Source of the DNA: Botryotinia globosa
Taxonomy: Eukaryota > Ascomycota > Leotiomycetes > Helotiales > Sclerotiniaceae
Assembly (NCBI GenBank): GCA_014898425.1
Contig: RCSZ01000025.1
Coordinates: 1-64,000, forward strand
Length of the DNA: 64,000 bases
Direction: 5' to 3'
Under the pieces are notes generated by a model. It searched no databases. It saw only the letters and a list, made by a program, of their open reading frames with translations, and was not told where the DNA came from. The position numbers and the translations under genes were made by a program. Below, one piece after another: positions 38,466 through 50,900 of this stretch (position 1 is its first letter; each line of letters starts with the position of its first letter).

Positions 38466-41400
38466 ATTCTTCAATTTCAATACCTCTTTAATTTATCTCT
38501 TAACTCAAATATAACATACTTTTATTATAACTTTCTTTATAACTTTTATATATTAAATGATTATTATAATTAATAGATTAATATTATTTAATCTGAAATA
38601 TATCCTATAAACCAGTAATATAGAAATAAGTTTATTTAGTTCTATTATATTATTTACAACTTTCATTATTATTTGAAGAATTATTATTTTAATCAGATTA
38701 TTATCTTCAAGTTTTTTTGTTAAAATCTTATATATATAATATAATGAATAATAATATTTTTCGATAATATTTATAGAATTGTATACTTTGATAAATACAC
38801 TTTTGATAATAATCGATATAGATTTCGCATTTTGAACGAATTTTTTACTTATAAAGTTCTTTCCAATATTATAAATAATATAGTTTAATAATCCAATATA
38901 TATATCAATTCAGCATTTTCTAAAACTATTAAATATATACTTAACAAAAACATTTTCAAAAAACCGAACTATTTGATAATATATTGCTTTATTAATAATA
39001 TATAAAATTAAGTTATTTACAATATATATAATATTAATATAAATAATATAATTGAATTCAATATCTTCCAATAATGTAAATCTAAAACGTTCTAATAATT
39101 TATTATATATTTAACAATGCTTATAATATTTAATAAAATATTTAATAATATCACTACTTTTATTATAATCCATTCATTACAATATATTATAAAAATATTA
39201 TATCAATAAATAACCGAATTATCGATATAGATATTGTAATTCTATAATTATTAAATAGCAGTCATTCTAATAAATCGATTTTTGAATAAATTAATCCATA
39301 TTCACTTTTTATATTAAAAATGTATATTCATATTTTCTAATAACAAAATATTTATTTTTTGATATAATAAACTAATTAATAATATTATTATAAAATATTT
39401 TAAAATAATCTATATCTTCAAAATTTAATAAAAATAGAATATCAATATTTACAATATAGAAATCAATATCTCCAAATAATATAATAGTTTAAAATAATCC
39501 TATTAATATTATAATTCCCTTTCCAAAATATTTATTTGTAGTTTTTATTATTAATAAATTATATTCAACTAAACAAATTCATTTTTATATATAATATTAT
39601 TCAATTCTAATTATAGATTTCCTTATATATATTATATCAATATATATACCAAAGAATTCTTTATTTATATAATTTATATAAAAAATATCTATTACATTTT
39701 CTATAAATAAAACTATTTCAATAAGATTTCTAATTATTATATATAATATTATATTGAATAACAACTAATTAAATATTTTCTAATCATTAATAGATTTAGA
39801 ATTTATAAAAAATGGTTTATTTATATTATCTTTAATATTAAGGTTTATAAAAAATAAATCTATTTTAATCTCTAAATTAGATTTTATATTAATAATCTCT
39901 TCCTTATATTCAATTATTTATTAATTATAACATTTATTAAATATATTATTATTACTATCTTTAATTTTCTCTTTATATTTATATTTATTCTTATTTTATT
40001 CTTCTTTAAAATATTTTATTAATTAATACTTTTCTTTTTTATATATCTAATAATAATTATATTAATTAAAAGAATCTAAAAATTGTTATTTGTTATATAA
40101 ATTGTTTCTAAAATTATTATTATTCCTAGAATTCTTAAAATTATTTTGATTATTACCATAATTATTATTACTATAAAATTTCTTATTAATAAATAATATT
40201 ACATTCCCTCTATCCTTATATAATTTCTTTTATATATTAATAAATTATTATAATTGATTAATTAAATCAAATATCTTTTTCTTAAAATCAAAACAAATTA
40301 GATTATATATCTCTACATCTTCACAAATAAATATAAATTTATTATAAAAATAGAATATCTACTATATAACAAAATTAAATCAATATTATAATATATATAA
40401 TTATTTAATTATAATTATAAAATATTCACTAAATAACTTATTTCTATATTTCTTTTTGATTGATTTCAAAATAATACTATTTCATTTTGATAATATATTT
40501 TATTAATATTTATTTTCTTTAAAATTATTTTATATATAAATATAAAGCTTTTTAAATATTAATAATAATAAATTATAATTAATATAAAAAAATTGAAATA
40601 TATTTTCTTTAAATATAATCAGAAATATTTTATAATACATATCCATAAATATCTTTATATATTATAAGATTTTATAAAATATTGAAAACTTAAAATCAAA
40701 ATTGTTATTATCCCCACTATATTTCTTATTATTAATATAGAATTTCAATAAACTAATAAGAAATTATATATTAAAATATAATACTAATATCTTATTCTTT
40801 TAAGATTTATAACCTTTATTGTTTTTATTATTATTACTATCTCTATTATTAGAATTTCTTATATTATTATTTTTATTATACTCACTTTCATTATTTTCAT
40901 TTATATATTTGAAATTGTTTTTAATAAATTTATAAATAGTTTTAAACTTGAACTTAAATTCCTTAATATTAATATTTTTCAAAACTTTTTGAATTTATAT
41001 TTTTATTTATTTATTAATAATAATTTTGTAAAATTATTCAAATAAAATTATAAATACTTTAATATTTATTTTTAATAAATATACTCCTTAAATATATAAT
41101 ATTATATATAACTTTTGTATATAAGTCTAATAGATTTTCAGAAATTATATAGCTATAAATATTCTGAAATTATAATAAAAGATTTTTGTCAAATCATTAT
41201 TATTGATATTTTTGTAATTATACTATTTATATTTGAATTTAATATATTTGATAAACTTTTTATTATTAATAATAATAGTTTTCTTATCATTTGATATTAC
41301 TTTTAATAAATTAAGCTATTCTTTATACTCTTTCTTTTTCTTCTTTATATATATATTCTTATTAATAATATTCTTAATAATTAAAATAGTATTACTTTTC

Positions 41401-41790
41401 AATATATTTGTATATATAAATAGAAATATTTCGAGAATTATTATAAATATATATATATATTTGTATATATAAAAAAATCTTTTATAAATATAAAAAGTAA
41501 TAAAAATCTTTATTTTATTTAATATAATATACAATACAAAAATGAATATATAATAAATACAAAATCGATTTATTATATTTAACAAAATCAAACTTTTTGA
41601 ATATATCTTCCCAATACAATTATTCAAAGTATATTTTCTAGTATTACAAAAAAAGATAATATATTATATTTAATATAATAATATCTTTTTTATAATTTCT
41701 TTAGAATTTCTATCAATTCTAAATATTATATAAAAATACTTAATGTTTTTAATAAAATCCAAAACCTTAATTTGTAATATTATTAATTAA
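38466..41790 (-). pseudogene. Integrase core and gag region of element 3, largely unreadable
   Basis: This is expected to contain gag, protease and the integrase core. Near 40,060-40,180 the minus strand is rich in Asn with Arg (YSNNNYGNN.NNFKNSRNNN), like a gag C-terminal nucleic-acid-binding tail. Several open stretches of 60-103 codons occur on both strands near 40,800-41,630, but they are I/N/K/Y strings with no motif. I treat them as composition artefacts. Confidence 0.45.
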
Positions 41791-41960
41791 TATTGATATC
41801 AACTTGATTAATATAAATATAAATACTTAATTCTATATAATTGTATTTGTTTTTAATCATTATTATTTATAGGAAACTAAATATTAAATATATAGGGAAG
41901 TGCTAATACAATATTAATTAATATAATGCCCTCTTTGATCACATGATCGATGTCCCAACA
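41791..41960 (-). repeat. 5' LTR of element 3
   Basis: The 170-bp LTR has an outer end GCCCTCTTTGATCACATGATC followed by GATGTCCCAACA, which is intact; the partner has TTCTTTTTGATTATATAATC there. The inner end is RIP-mutated. ATAAT follows directly as target duplication. Confidence 0.92.
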
Positions 41961-41993
41961 ATAATCGTATTACTCAGTTCGAATAAGTATTAA

Positions 41994-42379
41994 TAGTCGG
42001 CTCTTATAAGCGGCCTCCTAGTTCCTAGTCGGGGAAAGCGGTTGTCCCCGGAAAGCGGTTGTCCCCAAAAAACTTCGAAAATACTATAATAATTGAATTA
42101 TATTAATTACAATCTTTATAAATTATATAATTATTGATAAAATATTGATTCTTATTATTTATTTATTCTATTTATTATAATAAATAAAATTAAAATTAAA
42201 TATAATAGATAATATTATTGAATTTAATAAGATTATAATAATTCAATAATATCAAATCCATTATTCTTTTTTTCAGAATTGAATAAAATATATACCAAGA
42301 TTTTTTGGGGACAACCGCTTTCCGGGGACAACCGCCTTCCCCGACTAGGAACTAGGAGGCCGCTTATAAGAGCCGACTA
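41994..42379. mobile_element. MITE copy B (TIR starting TAGTCGGCTC)
   Basis: The 386-bp element has 79-bp terminal inverted repeats with a single mismatch: TAGTCGGCTCTTATAAGCGG, then CTCCTAGTTCCTAGTCGGGG, then AAGCGGTTGTCCCC twice, ending AAAAAA. The interior is A/T-rich and carries no frame. The left flank is TTAA (41990-41993) and the right flank TTAT (42380-42383), so the target duplication is TTA or a mutated TTAA. Copy A at 25229 has the same structure with an inverted core. It sits exactly at the right edge of the A+T-rich block. Confidence 0.93.
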
Positions 42380-43550
42380 TTATAAGTCAATGAGTTGGAT
42401 ACTTTATCTTATATATCATCTACTTGTCATTCTTTCACACTTTCCAATCAAGTTTTAATTCGTCCTACCCTTACTGTTAGAATATTCGCACTTCCGCCAG
42501 TAAGAAACCTAGATTATCTATTTTATAGTTCTCCATCTTGTGCTATGTGCATAGACTCAAATTTGCATATCTTCAAGCCGCGTAAGTATGCTCTTCTCCT
42601 TCTGCCTCCTTCTCCTCTCACCCCTCTCTCCATCTACTATCTACTCCATTAATTCAATCCACTCATCCCATTCATTCATCCCATTCATTCATCCAATACA
42701 TTTATCTCATCCACTCATATTATTTACTCATTCCATTCACTCATCCTATCCATTCATCCCCTCATCTTATTCATATATACATTCTATCTATTTATCCCAT
42801 TCCTTTGTTCATCCACTCACCCACCTATTCATCCATCCATTCATTTATTCAATTTACCCATCTATCAACTCATTTAATATAATCATGCTATATGCCCTTA
42901 TCTGATCTCTTTATTTAATCTCTTTTTCAATTTATTAGATTTATTTATCCGATTTGTTAACATTAAGACTCTCTACCTATTATAGTTCGACTGAATTCAA
43001 GCAGACCAATTAAACTAGCCATAAACACATACGTGGTAAGTAAGTTCGATGCGATCGTGATGTGAATATTTTGCTGAGCGAAAGGCAGCTAGGGTGAAAT
43101 AGGTTGAGTAGGCTCAGTGGGTTCAGTAGAGTATGGAAGCTTGTAATTGGATGAGCGTGTGGACGGGTAGCACTGAGCCCAGATAAACAAAGATATGATA
43201 TCTCGAATGAGGCACTTAAATACATATATGCTTTCACCAAACATTCCAACTGCATATTCCATGTCGATTTACCATTTCTCATTCCATAACTAAGCACCCT
43301 TGGCTCGTCAACATAGATTTACCAAACCTGAAACTAAAACTAGAAGCAACACCAACACCAACATGCCGACATCTGGTTGAGTAAAACATTCTTCTGTCTC
43401 CCACCCACTTTCTGCATGTACCAGTCATCAGTATTTTCCATCAGTAATGAATAAATCACTATTCACCTCAATCACCTCACATGTATTCATTTCACTCGTC
43501 TCCATATGCCCTTCTTAATTGAGTAAATATATATCATACGTTAGCGCTAT
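42380..43550. other. Ordinary-composition DNA with CATTCATC-type simple repeat
   Basis: From about 42,651 to 42,860 the plus strand is a degenerate repeat of CCATTCATTCATCC-like words, which creates a Ser/His/Pro frame (42588-42905) that is not a gene. The remainder has no recognised gene; a 95-codon minus frame (43010-43297) shows no motif. Confidence 0.6.
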
Positions 43551-45615
43551 TTGTGTGTCGGTATAGAGCCGATATATCATGATTTTTTTCATGATCAACA
43601 ACAGGGTAACAACATAATTAACGCAATGGTTAACACGATGGCTTGGGCTCATATGCAGTGCTCTATTGGTAAATATGTTGCGATGAATATGTACAATGTC
43701 AGAATTAAAAGTGTGGAAGATGCCGACACGCTTGCGAGTTCTAGTATATCACTAGTGGTATTATCAATCTCCGTCTCGCAGAAGCTATCTCGACGTTTCA
43801 TACAGTCTCAGGTGACAGATCTCGTGCAGAAATCCTCGGAACTAGAACAACAATCTCCTAGCATTGATCGATGAAACTCAACCTCATGGTGGCTGAATTA
43901 ACCCATTCTCTTCGTGGTTGACCAAGAATATCGTAGGAATAATTCCATCCCCATTCGCGACTTTAACAATTTCTTCAAATCACTCAATCGACAATCACCG
44001 TCATTTTATAAATACGATAACTAAATGAGCCATTCACTGTAAGACATGAGTTCGCCTGAACGAATGTCGCAAACACTTCTCAACATTTCTTCCCCAAAAG
44101 CTCTAGGATCCTCTTGTATCGAGAAATGCCTAATGCCATTACCATTATGTATGGCTCAACGGTCCACGCCTGTCTGATGATTCATGTGCATCAAGAATTC
44201 ACCTCATTGCTTGCTCCAACTTTTCTTGATACTTTGAGGATGCAGACTTTTATTTGTCTGCGAACAGGGGTGAAGAACAAGTGCAAGTTGTTTTTTGGAG
44301 TGGCTTAATTTCCCATGAATATCCTCCTTGAATATATCTATGGTAATGATATACCATCCTCGAATTGAGCTCTGGATGAGTTGAAAAGCAGTTCAAGATT
44401 CGAAATATGAAGAGAAGTTTCGAGGAGACACCAATTCCCGAAGGAATTGTCAGGGTCTAGCATGACGCGCATTTGCAGTTCGTGAAAGCTTAAGCAACTG
44501 AATGAAAAATATCTTTTCAAGGAAAAGGGACGTATGATTGAAAGATGATCATCATAGCTTCACTACAGTTATGTTTGAACTCCGGCGTATTGTATGTGAA
44601 GTTCTTTTTCCCTTCATGTTTGACTAAGAAACACCCAGTCTCTCAAGGAATCTTTGCAAACCTCAATACAAACATCCAATTTATCTTGATGCTGTACTCC
44701 ACAGAAGGAGTAGACCTACCGAAGATTGATTCCTCAAGGAGATCGACTTGATCAGTCCAATGAGTATCTATGATATCCATATGTTTCGAAGGTTGCTTCT
44801 ATGTAAACCATAGTGTGCTTTCGTGGGTTCTCAGAATATACCATAACTGAGCCACATGTCGAGATGATAACGGGCCGCGAGAATGACCGATAGCCAGTAA
44901 AAGATTACAAAAATGGCTTGGTTCAGCAAAATCAGACGCCGAATATGGAAGTAGAAGATTGAAGCACAATGATGCTTTCATTCTCGAGCTTTATAATCCA
45001 ACCAGGCCGAAAGACATTCGAGTTCGAGATCTGGAGGATAAACTATAGCTGTTACTGGTGGATGAATCATTACCTTTACCGGAGAATGTACCACAGCTTG
45101 CACCGGAGAACACGCACGCTGCAAGGTCAAAGCATGAAGATCTTGAAATCGGAAAATCAAAACATGGACTAGAGAGGAAAGATTTCGAGACTCAAAAATT
45201 GAAACCCGTTACACGTTCTTCTAGAATCAACAATCAAATGCAACACTCGAAGGGCAACTGAGGCAGAAAGTCAGGGCGGTTTGCGAATTAAAAGTACAAG
45301 CGAGATCAGAAAGGGAAGCAAATTATGAGGAGGAAAATCCAAATGGCGTGCCGTGATTGGGAGACACCAAGAGAACCAAAATACTGGCTGAGTAACCCAA
45401 ATTCCAATATACTGCATATGATGAGATTGATATTGATCGAATATTAATCAGCTGTAACATAGAAGAGACACCAAGAGAGCTTGATGACATTGATTGACTA
45501 TCATCAGATGACTTTGAAATTCACAATCACGGGCATGATCTTCAAAAAAATAGACTGATACTATTAAGAAGTGAGAGGATTAGAACCAATCTTCCTCTCA
45601 AATACTATTGAGCCT
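43551..45615 (+). pseudogene. Decayed protein-coding remnant, family unknown
   Basis: Three collinear plus-strand sections are protein-like: 43551-43874; 44114-44530 in a second frame (DIPSSN.ALDELKSSSRFEI and neighbours); and 44545-45242 in a third (RLKHNDAFILELYNPTRPKD, then VRDLEDKL). The frame changes again near 45,243 and continues as a charged helix (ARSEREANYEEENPNG, then YDEIDIDRILI) to about 45,610. In-frame stops at 44848, 44884, 45046, 45354, 45393 and 45495 are TGA, TAG or TAA that single C-to-T or G-to-A changes can make from CGA, CAG, CAA or TGG. The product is unrecognised; a retroelement polyprotein segment or a host gene duplicate are both possible. Confidence 0.5.
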
Positions 45616-46536
45616 GTAAATAGAACTATGCCCTAAAGGAACCCTTTGAGCTGTAGTTACGTTCATATTTGAGCTCGCCGAGCTATGTGGGCTCGACATC
45701 GATAAGAAGTGTTGCCATGAAGGGAAAGTAGGTACATGATATGTGATAGAGGATAGGAAAGGAGGTACCGACGTACCAATATGTATATCAATGTTGTACC
45801 TGTATAATATGGGGAATGGACGTAGAAGCTTGCTCGTGGCCCTAAAATTTTATCATGCAGCCTCGTGGCCTTGCAGTCCCATGGCCGCATAATAATTACC
45901 CCACATCCCCGTACCCCATAGCTCAGCCCTGTAGCCTTAGTACCCCGGTCTCCAGCCCGACAGTCAGCACAGGCTAAAAGTAACATACTCGAGTAGCCTC
46001 ATTCTGTCACCTACCACCAAGGTTTGTTACGAATATCGAGACCACAAAATTGACCTCCAGGCCCCAAGCCTGCGACTATGCAAACAATAACGAGACTCAA
46101 TTGATACTACATACAGACATACGGATATACATTCTCAAAATTTATTGGTGTTCTGCTGGTTCCCTGAGGGTCACTGTCATGAAGGCAAAACAGACCTTGT
46201 ATTTTCATCTACGTCTACACTCCCATCTTCGTCTTCATCCTTAATATCTCGAACGCGGCGAAGTATCGGATTTGGTGGTTTGCCCTACATCCAATTAAAT
46301 CGAGTTCAACTGGCCCTGTCTTTTCTTCCATCAACATGTCTTGTGAAAATCATATTCCTGGGCAGAAGAGGCGCGATTTACATGCTTGCCGATAAAAACG
46401 CGCCAAATCCTTCTCAAATCTTGCTTTACAACGATTTATCTCCAAAACCAAATCTATTACCAGTCGCAGTTGATGTTATCATCTTTTTCGCTTTAATGGT
46501 TGCTGTCGTTGTCATTATTCGAAGACCTATTTCACG
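45616..46536. other. Ordinary-composition DNA, no supported gene
   Basis: A 144-codon plus frame (46145-46579) includes a hydrophobic stretch (LLPVAVDVIIFFALMVAVVV) that could span a membrane, but there is no recognised domain. It overlaps the better gene model starting at 46537 in another frame. A 107-codon minus frame (45663-45986) has no motif. Confidence 0.4.
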
Positions 46537-47150
46537 ATGCCTCCCAAAGTCGACGGAAAAGGCGCACAGAGACATGTAGAGAGTAGGAGTGTAAAAACAA
46601 AGAAGGCAGGTGAGATGGATTTGGCAGACAGTATCAATCACCTTCTAGGCTATCAACAAGCTCTTCCGCGAATATTCGCATCGTCAATTGGATGGATTCT
46701 TCATATCAACATCTTCAATAATATCTTCAAGGTCACAGCGGCTTCGCCAAACACCATCTTAAAAGCAGTGGCAATCTCTCGACTTGGCATAAGATACTTT
46801 GAAAATAATTGAATTCGAGAAGTATCGAGGTAAGAAGTCACGAACATTGGCAAATGATGTTCGTACGCCTGGTACTGGGATTTTAGGAGGACTGCTGGGG
46901 AAGCGGCATTTGCTCCCAATGCCATAGTAGCAGATCTTGATATTAGGTCAGCATTTGATTGTGAAACATCCCTTGTTGTGAGCGACCAGGTGGTGGACAG
47001 GTAAGTTTCTCTCTCTGATTTTATGATTGATGAACTTAGCTCATTCTTCTCTGCTAGTAGTCCACCTACCGTGCCCCCCGAAACCTCCACTAAGAGTATT
47101 TCACCTACTGTCATCCTCGAAGTCACCGAATCTTGTCGAGAGACTACCTA
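46537..47150 (+). pseudogene. Three-exon gene remnant with two 57-nt introns and one in-frame stop
   Basis: The ATG at 46537 has a purine-poor but acceptable context (TTTCACG before it) and opens MPPKVDGKGAQRHVE. Exon 1 runs to 46828. The intron 46829-46885 begins GTAAGA and ends TTTTAG. Exon 2 (46886-47000) encodes RTAGEAAFAPNAIVADLDIR then SAFDCETSLVVSDQVV. The intron 47001-47057 begins GTAAGT and ends TGCTAG. Exon 3 encodes SSPPTVPPETSTKSISPTVI then LEVTESCRETT and a stop at about 47,150. Splicing keeps one frame throughout and removes a stop at 46855. One TGA (46810-46812) remains in exon 1. About 170 codons, function unknown; Ser/Thr/Pro-rich C-terminus. Confidence 0.5.
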
Positions 47151-47800
47151 ACACAAATAACTTGGGAGCAGTCGGCATTGGATCGGAAAGCTCTAGACTT
47201 CCCACAAGCGTTTCAGGACAGATCACACAGAATCAGAGGACCATTTTGGATCTGAAACAGGGTTTTAACGCGGGCGCCCAACATGTCAATCTGAAGAGAA
47301 ATCATACAAGTGTCGGAAAAGTAGCATAACCCTAAGAGAGGTTTCCCAGCTCTAATGCAGCAACTTGCCAGAATCCAAATTCAAACCTGAGAAGCAACCG
47401 CAACACCCGCGTCGATGCTCAACATTGAAATCTGAGAACGTGTCAGAGGAATGACTATACTATCAGTGTTCAAGATGGAAACTTCATAATTAATCAACAA
47501 TCCCTCGAACGCTAAAGTACGTATTCCTCTACTTCTCTATAGTTACACACCATGATCGACATGGGCATCTGTCCTGATATCTTCACTAGAAAATGAAGGA
47601 CAACTTTTGCCATCACTATTGAGCAATTGAGAGAAACTATCAATTCAATCATTCGATAATTGATGCAGACTTCCCTGAACCCCAACTCGGACGCCTATCA
47701 ACGCTCGGTTCTGATAATGGCAAGTTTTCATCAGGAATTTATCAACAAGATAGATTTCCTGGACTAATAAGTTCATCCCTTGGTGATCTTAAAAGAGTTG
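47144..47800 (+). pseudogene. Possible downstream continuation of the 46537 gene, frame-broken
   Basis: Beyond the stop, another frame reads RLPNTNNLGAVGIGSESSRL then TSVSGQITQNQRTILDLKQG and ends at 47329. Later fragments include NDYTISVQDGNFIINQQSLE (about 47,450) and, in a further frame, DADFPEPQLGRLSTLGSDNG (about 47,660). They look like decayed coding sequence of the same locus, but no domain is identified and the frames need several shifts. Confidence 0.3.
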
Positions 47801-47881
47801 AGAAGCGTCATTCCATCAGTGACTCGCATCTCAATGTATAGCATCCACCACATTTCAATCCTATCCTCAATCACTCAATCA

Positions 47882-47999
47882 CTCAATTCTCAATTCTCAA
47901 TTCTCAATTCTCAATTCTCAATTCTCAATTCTCAATTCTCAATTCTCAATTCTCAATTCTCAATTCTCAATTCTCAATTCTCAATTCTCAATTCTCAAT
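47882..47999. repeat. 7-bp minisatellite (CTCAATT)n
   Basis: About 17 nearly perfect copies of CTCAATT produce a repeating FSILNSQ frame in the overlapping 86-codon ORF (47780-48040). The perfect phase shows recent array growth. Confidence 0.97.
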
Positions 48000-50900
48000 A
48001 CACCAACTTCCAACACCCCAATTCTCATCATTTCAATTGAGAGTACTCGAATCTACCAACTTCAATATTTCTGTACAATGAAGCTCATATCTCAACAAAT
48101 TTCACATGCTGATACTTCTAATTCCTATGGGGTACAATATTCCAAGCATGAACACAATTTAATACCCGAAGAGATGTTGAGGGGTGCTTGTTGTGAAAGC
48201 CGAGTTGGGAGGCTACCTGGGAGAGCTGAGGTTAGGCGGGCATGGGAAGGGGAAGCGGAGTTCCTGTGATCCATAAACATCAATTTCAAGGCCAACCAAT
48301 GGTCAGCATTATGAACAAAGATAATCTGTAGTTGATTCTCTCCTCCCAGCTTTATATGATTCGAAAATCCCAGATAAGTTGTCTTCGCTATCAAGGCCGA
48401 CCTACAATCAATAGCAAGGGCCCCAGACATTTTTCAAATATCCTCTTCCTCAAAATAATCCATTTGGTAATCTATCCAACTGCACGCCAAAATTCCGATC
48501 TCCAAGTTGGACCCGTTTCACCAAATACGGATGGCCTACCACATTTTTCAGATCATCGGTTTTCCATCTCACCACAGAGAATTTAACGTAGAGAACAAGC
48601 TTCCGTTTTGCGCGTGCCACAATCGATGAATGCACTTTTTGATTGCAATTTTGCAACCCTATCACTTCTTTCATCTAGAAGTTACAGAACGGGATTATTA
48701 ATATCAAAGAGGACAAGAAGAGAATCACTCTCAATACCACCTGACATGGGAAGGAGATGTTTTGGAAGTTATGGTTCTTAGATTCAATGCAAAGCTTCGA
48801 GATAAGCGGCTTTGGTTGAGTTTGGAAAATTGAAACAAAGTCTTAGGCAAAGAGTGACTCGGATTGTGGGAAAGTTGGGCGAGAACTGCAGGAAAACAGG
48901 TTATGTTTTGAGGGGGGGTGATGCTGGCGCGGAAGGGTGGAAACTGAGGCTGTGAATGTATTGATGTGTGTATTTTAAATGTATTGTATATATATATTGA
49001 TTTCTCATACTGAACTGAACCCTCTTTGCGGTATGCATTACCATGGACATCCAAAACAATAGTATAAAGTATTCACCTAATTGCTACGATTTAGCAATAG
49101 GCGAAAGATCAAATACTTCCTTCATTCTATATAGGCGACTATAGTTAATCCGCCATAGTAAATCAGTACAAATATAACGGAGAGGGGGTAGTGGGGTAGC
49201 AGTTGGGATGAACGAGTATGTATAGTAAAGGGACCAGTAGACTGACTTTGAAGGGGCACATCAAAACCAAATATGACCTATAAATACATACCGTAACTAT
49301 TACTGAATGGATATCTTTGCTATCTACTCTTCAGTCTTATTTACTAAACCTCGACTGCAAATATCTCAACATCCATCCTCTCACGTCTTGAATCCATATA
49401 TCTCAAACCGGGTACATTTCACTACATTTCCTTCTCAATTCCTTCACAATATGCTCATTTTGCAAGTCCCGATGATGCATGCATACACCCCAATCAAACT
49501 CAGAATGCAAACAAGACTATTACGCTGTAATGGAAGGCAGCACAACAAGCAAATCAAGAAAAAGACAAAAATTGTAAATCTTCGAACGCCCATTACACCC
49601 CATGGTATTGGATCCAAAGATGCATGCTCAATGGTCATCTCAAACCTCAAGCTTGGCTAAGTATTGACTCCATGTCAGTAATGAATGGGAAGCTTTAATA
49701 GTTTTCAATATCTCACCCCAACTCTTCGTCTCTCATCGGCAGTACTTCTCCTTTCTTTTTGTTTTTCTGATTTTTGGGAAACTCTTCTATGGCTATATAT
49801 AAAATGAGCTAAATTAAAAAAGATCAGTGACCCATATACAGCAGCGCTTCTAGAGTAGTATACGAAGTACAGAATTCGTGCTCTCTACCCTTTCCAGTCT
49901 GTCGTTGTCGTCTCCCCTTCTCTATTTCCCCTCTCGCTAACCATGCTCTCTCATTACCCCTTACCCACTTCCCTAATCGCACACTCTCTTTTCTCGTTTC
50001 AATTTCCCGCACAACCAATCTACTCACCTACCACAGTTTCTCCAATCCACTCTCAAGTCTCTAAATGAAAGTAATTTAAACCCTTCAGCTCCTTCACTCC
50101 ATGACCCCTCTATTTTCTTACTTTATACTCTCCCTATTAATACTCAATCAACACCAAATCTTAACATTATTCATAAAATAGTCTGAAGGAAATGACCAAA
50201 TGGCAGACGATTGGATATCCAAGATATTATAGAGACTATAAAGAATTCCAAGAGGCATCTGAGAAGTACATCCAAACATCCAGTAATGAGGTCGATAGGG
50301 AATTGATTTAAATTTAGTCGATTGAGATGATTGAGGTTATGGACTCGAAAACTATCGTGATTGAACATTTGATGTTAGTATCATGAAAAAATAAGGAATA
50401 GCGTTCGAAGTATGAACGGACCTCAACATTGACCTATTTCTTTTGATTGAATTCACTATCTGGGCGTCTGGGTCTGGCTTTTTGCTTCTCCCATGCTATT
50501 GATAAGGTTCGTGCAACGGCTGCTGAGTTGAGTTTGCTTTTGATTTGTTGCTTGATGAATTCCTCCGGTGAGATTGTAAGGCTGTGGATTGCATTTGACG
50601 ATAGACATTCAGACATTGTCAATGGTGGTATAGTAGACAGTAGACAGTGGCTGCTTTACTGTGAAGATAGCTGTGGTCGTGATCAGGATCGTAGTCGTTG
50701 TCTGTGGCAGTGGTTGTGCAGTATTAGTATTTGCGCTCTCGGGCTCGAATGCGATTCTTGAATTCGTATGTCTCAGGAAGGAGTTGGGAGTTGGGAGTTG
50801 ATATCTGTAGGATATGAGGAACAGGAAAATCATAGCACATCTAAGGGGGCTCAATCATAGTAGTCTTTGAGAGACTTGAGACCGATTATGACAAGAAAGA

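Larger units (their letters stand above)
36211..41960 (-). mobile_element. Ty1/Copia-type LTR retrotransposon 3, RIP-inactivated
   Basis: This 5,750-bp element has 170-bp LTRs (36211-36380 and 41791-41960) and ends TATTGG...CCAACA (ancestral TGTTGG...CCAACA). The flanks are GTAAT on the left and ATAAT on the right, a 5-bp target duplication with one RIP change. Integrase C-terminus, RT and RNase H follow each other from high to low coordinates on the minus strand. Integrase upstream of RT is the diagnostic Copia order. An Asn/Arg-rich gag-like tail lies near 40,060-40,180. No part is intact. Confidence 0.92.

Noticed and set aside
41233..41627. Overlapping plus and minus membrane-protein-like frames
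   Set aside because: Both are I/Y/F/N strings forced by A/T richness within element 3, and no gene is expected on both strands.
42588..42905. A 105-codon Ser/His/Pro-rich protein
   Set aside because: It is a translation of CATTCATC-type simple repeat DNA.
46701..47126. A 141-codon minus-strand gene
   Set aside because: It is antisense to the three-exon plus-strand model, which explains the same bases with consistent introns. No motif is visible on the minus strand.
47780..48040. A protein with FSILNSQ repeats
   Set aside because: The repeat is a read-through of the 7-bp minisatellite. 7 is not a multiple of 3, so all frames give a periodic peptide.
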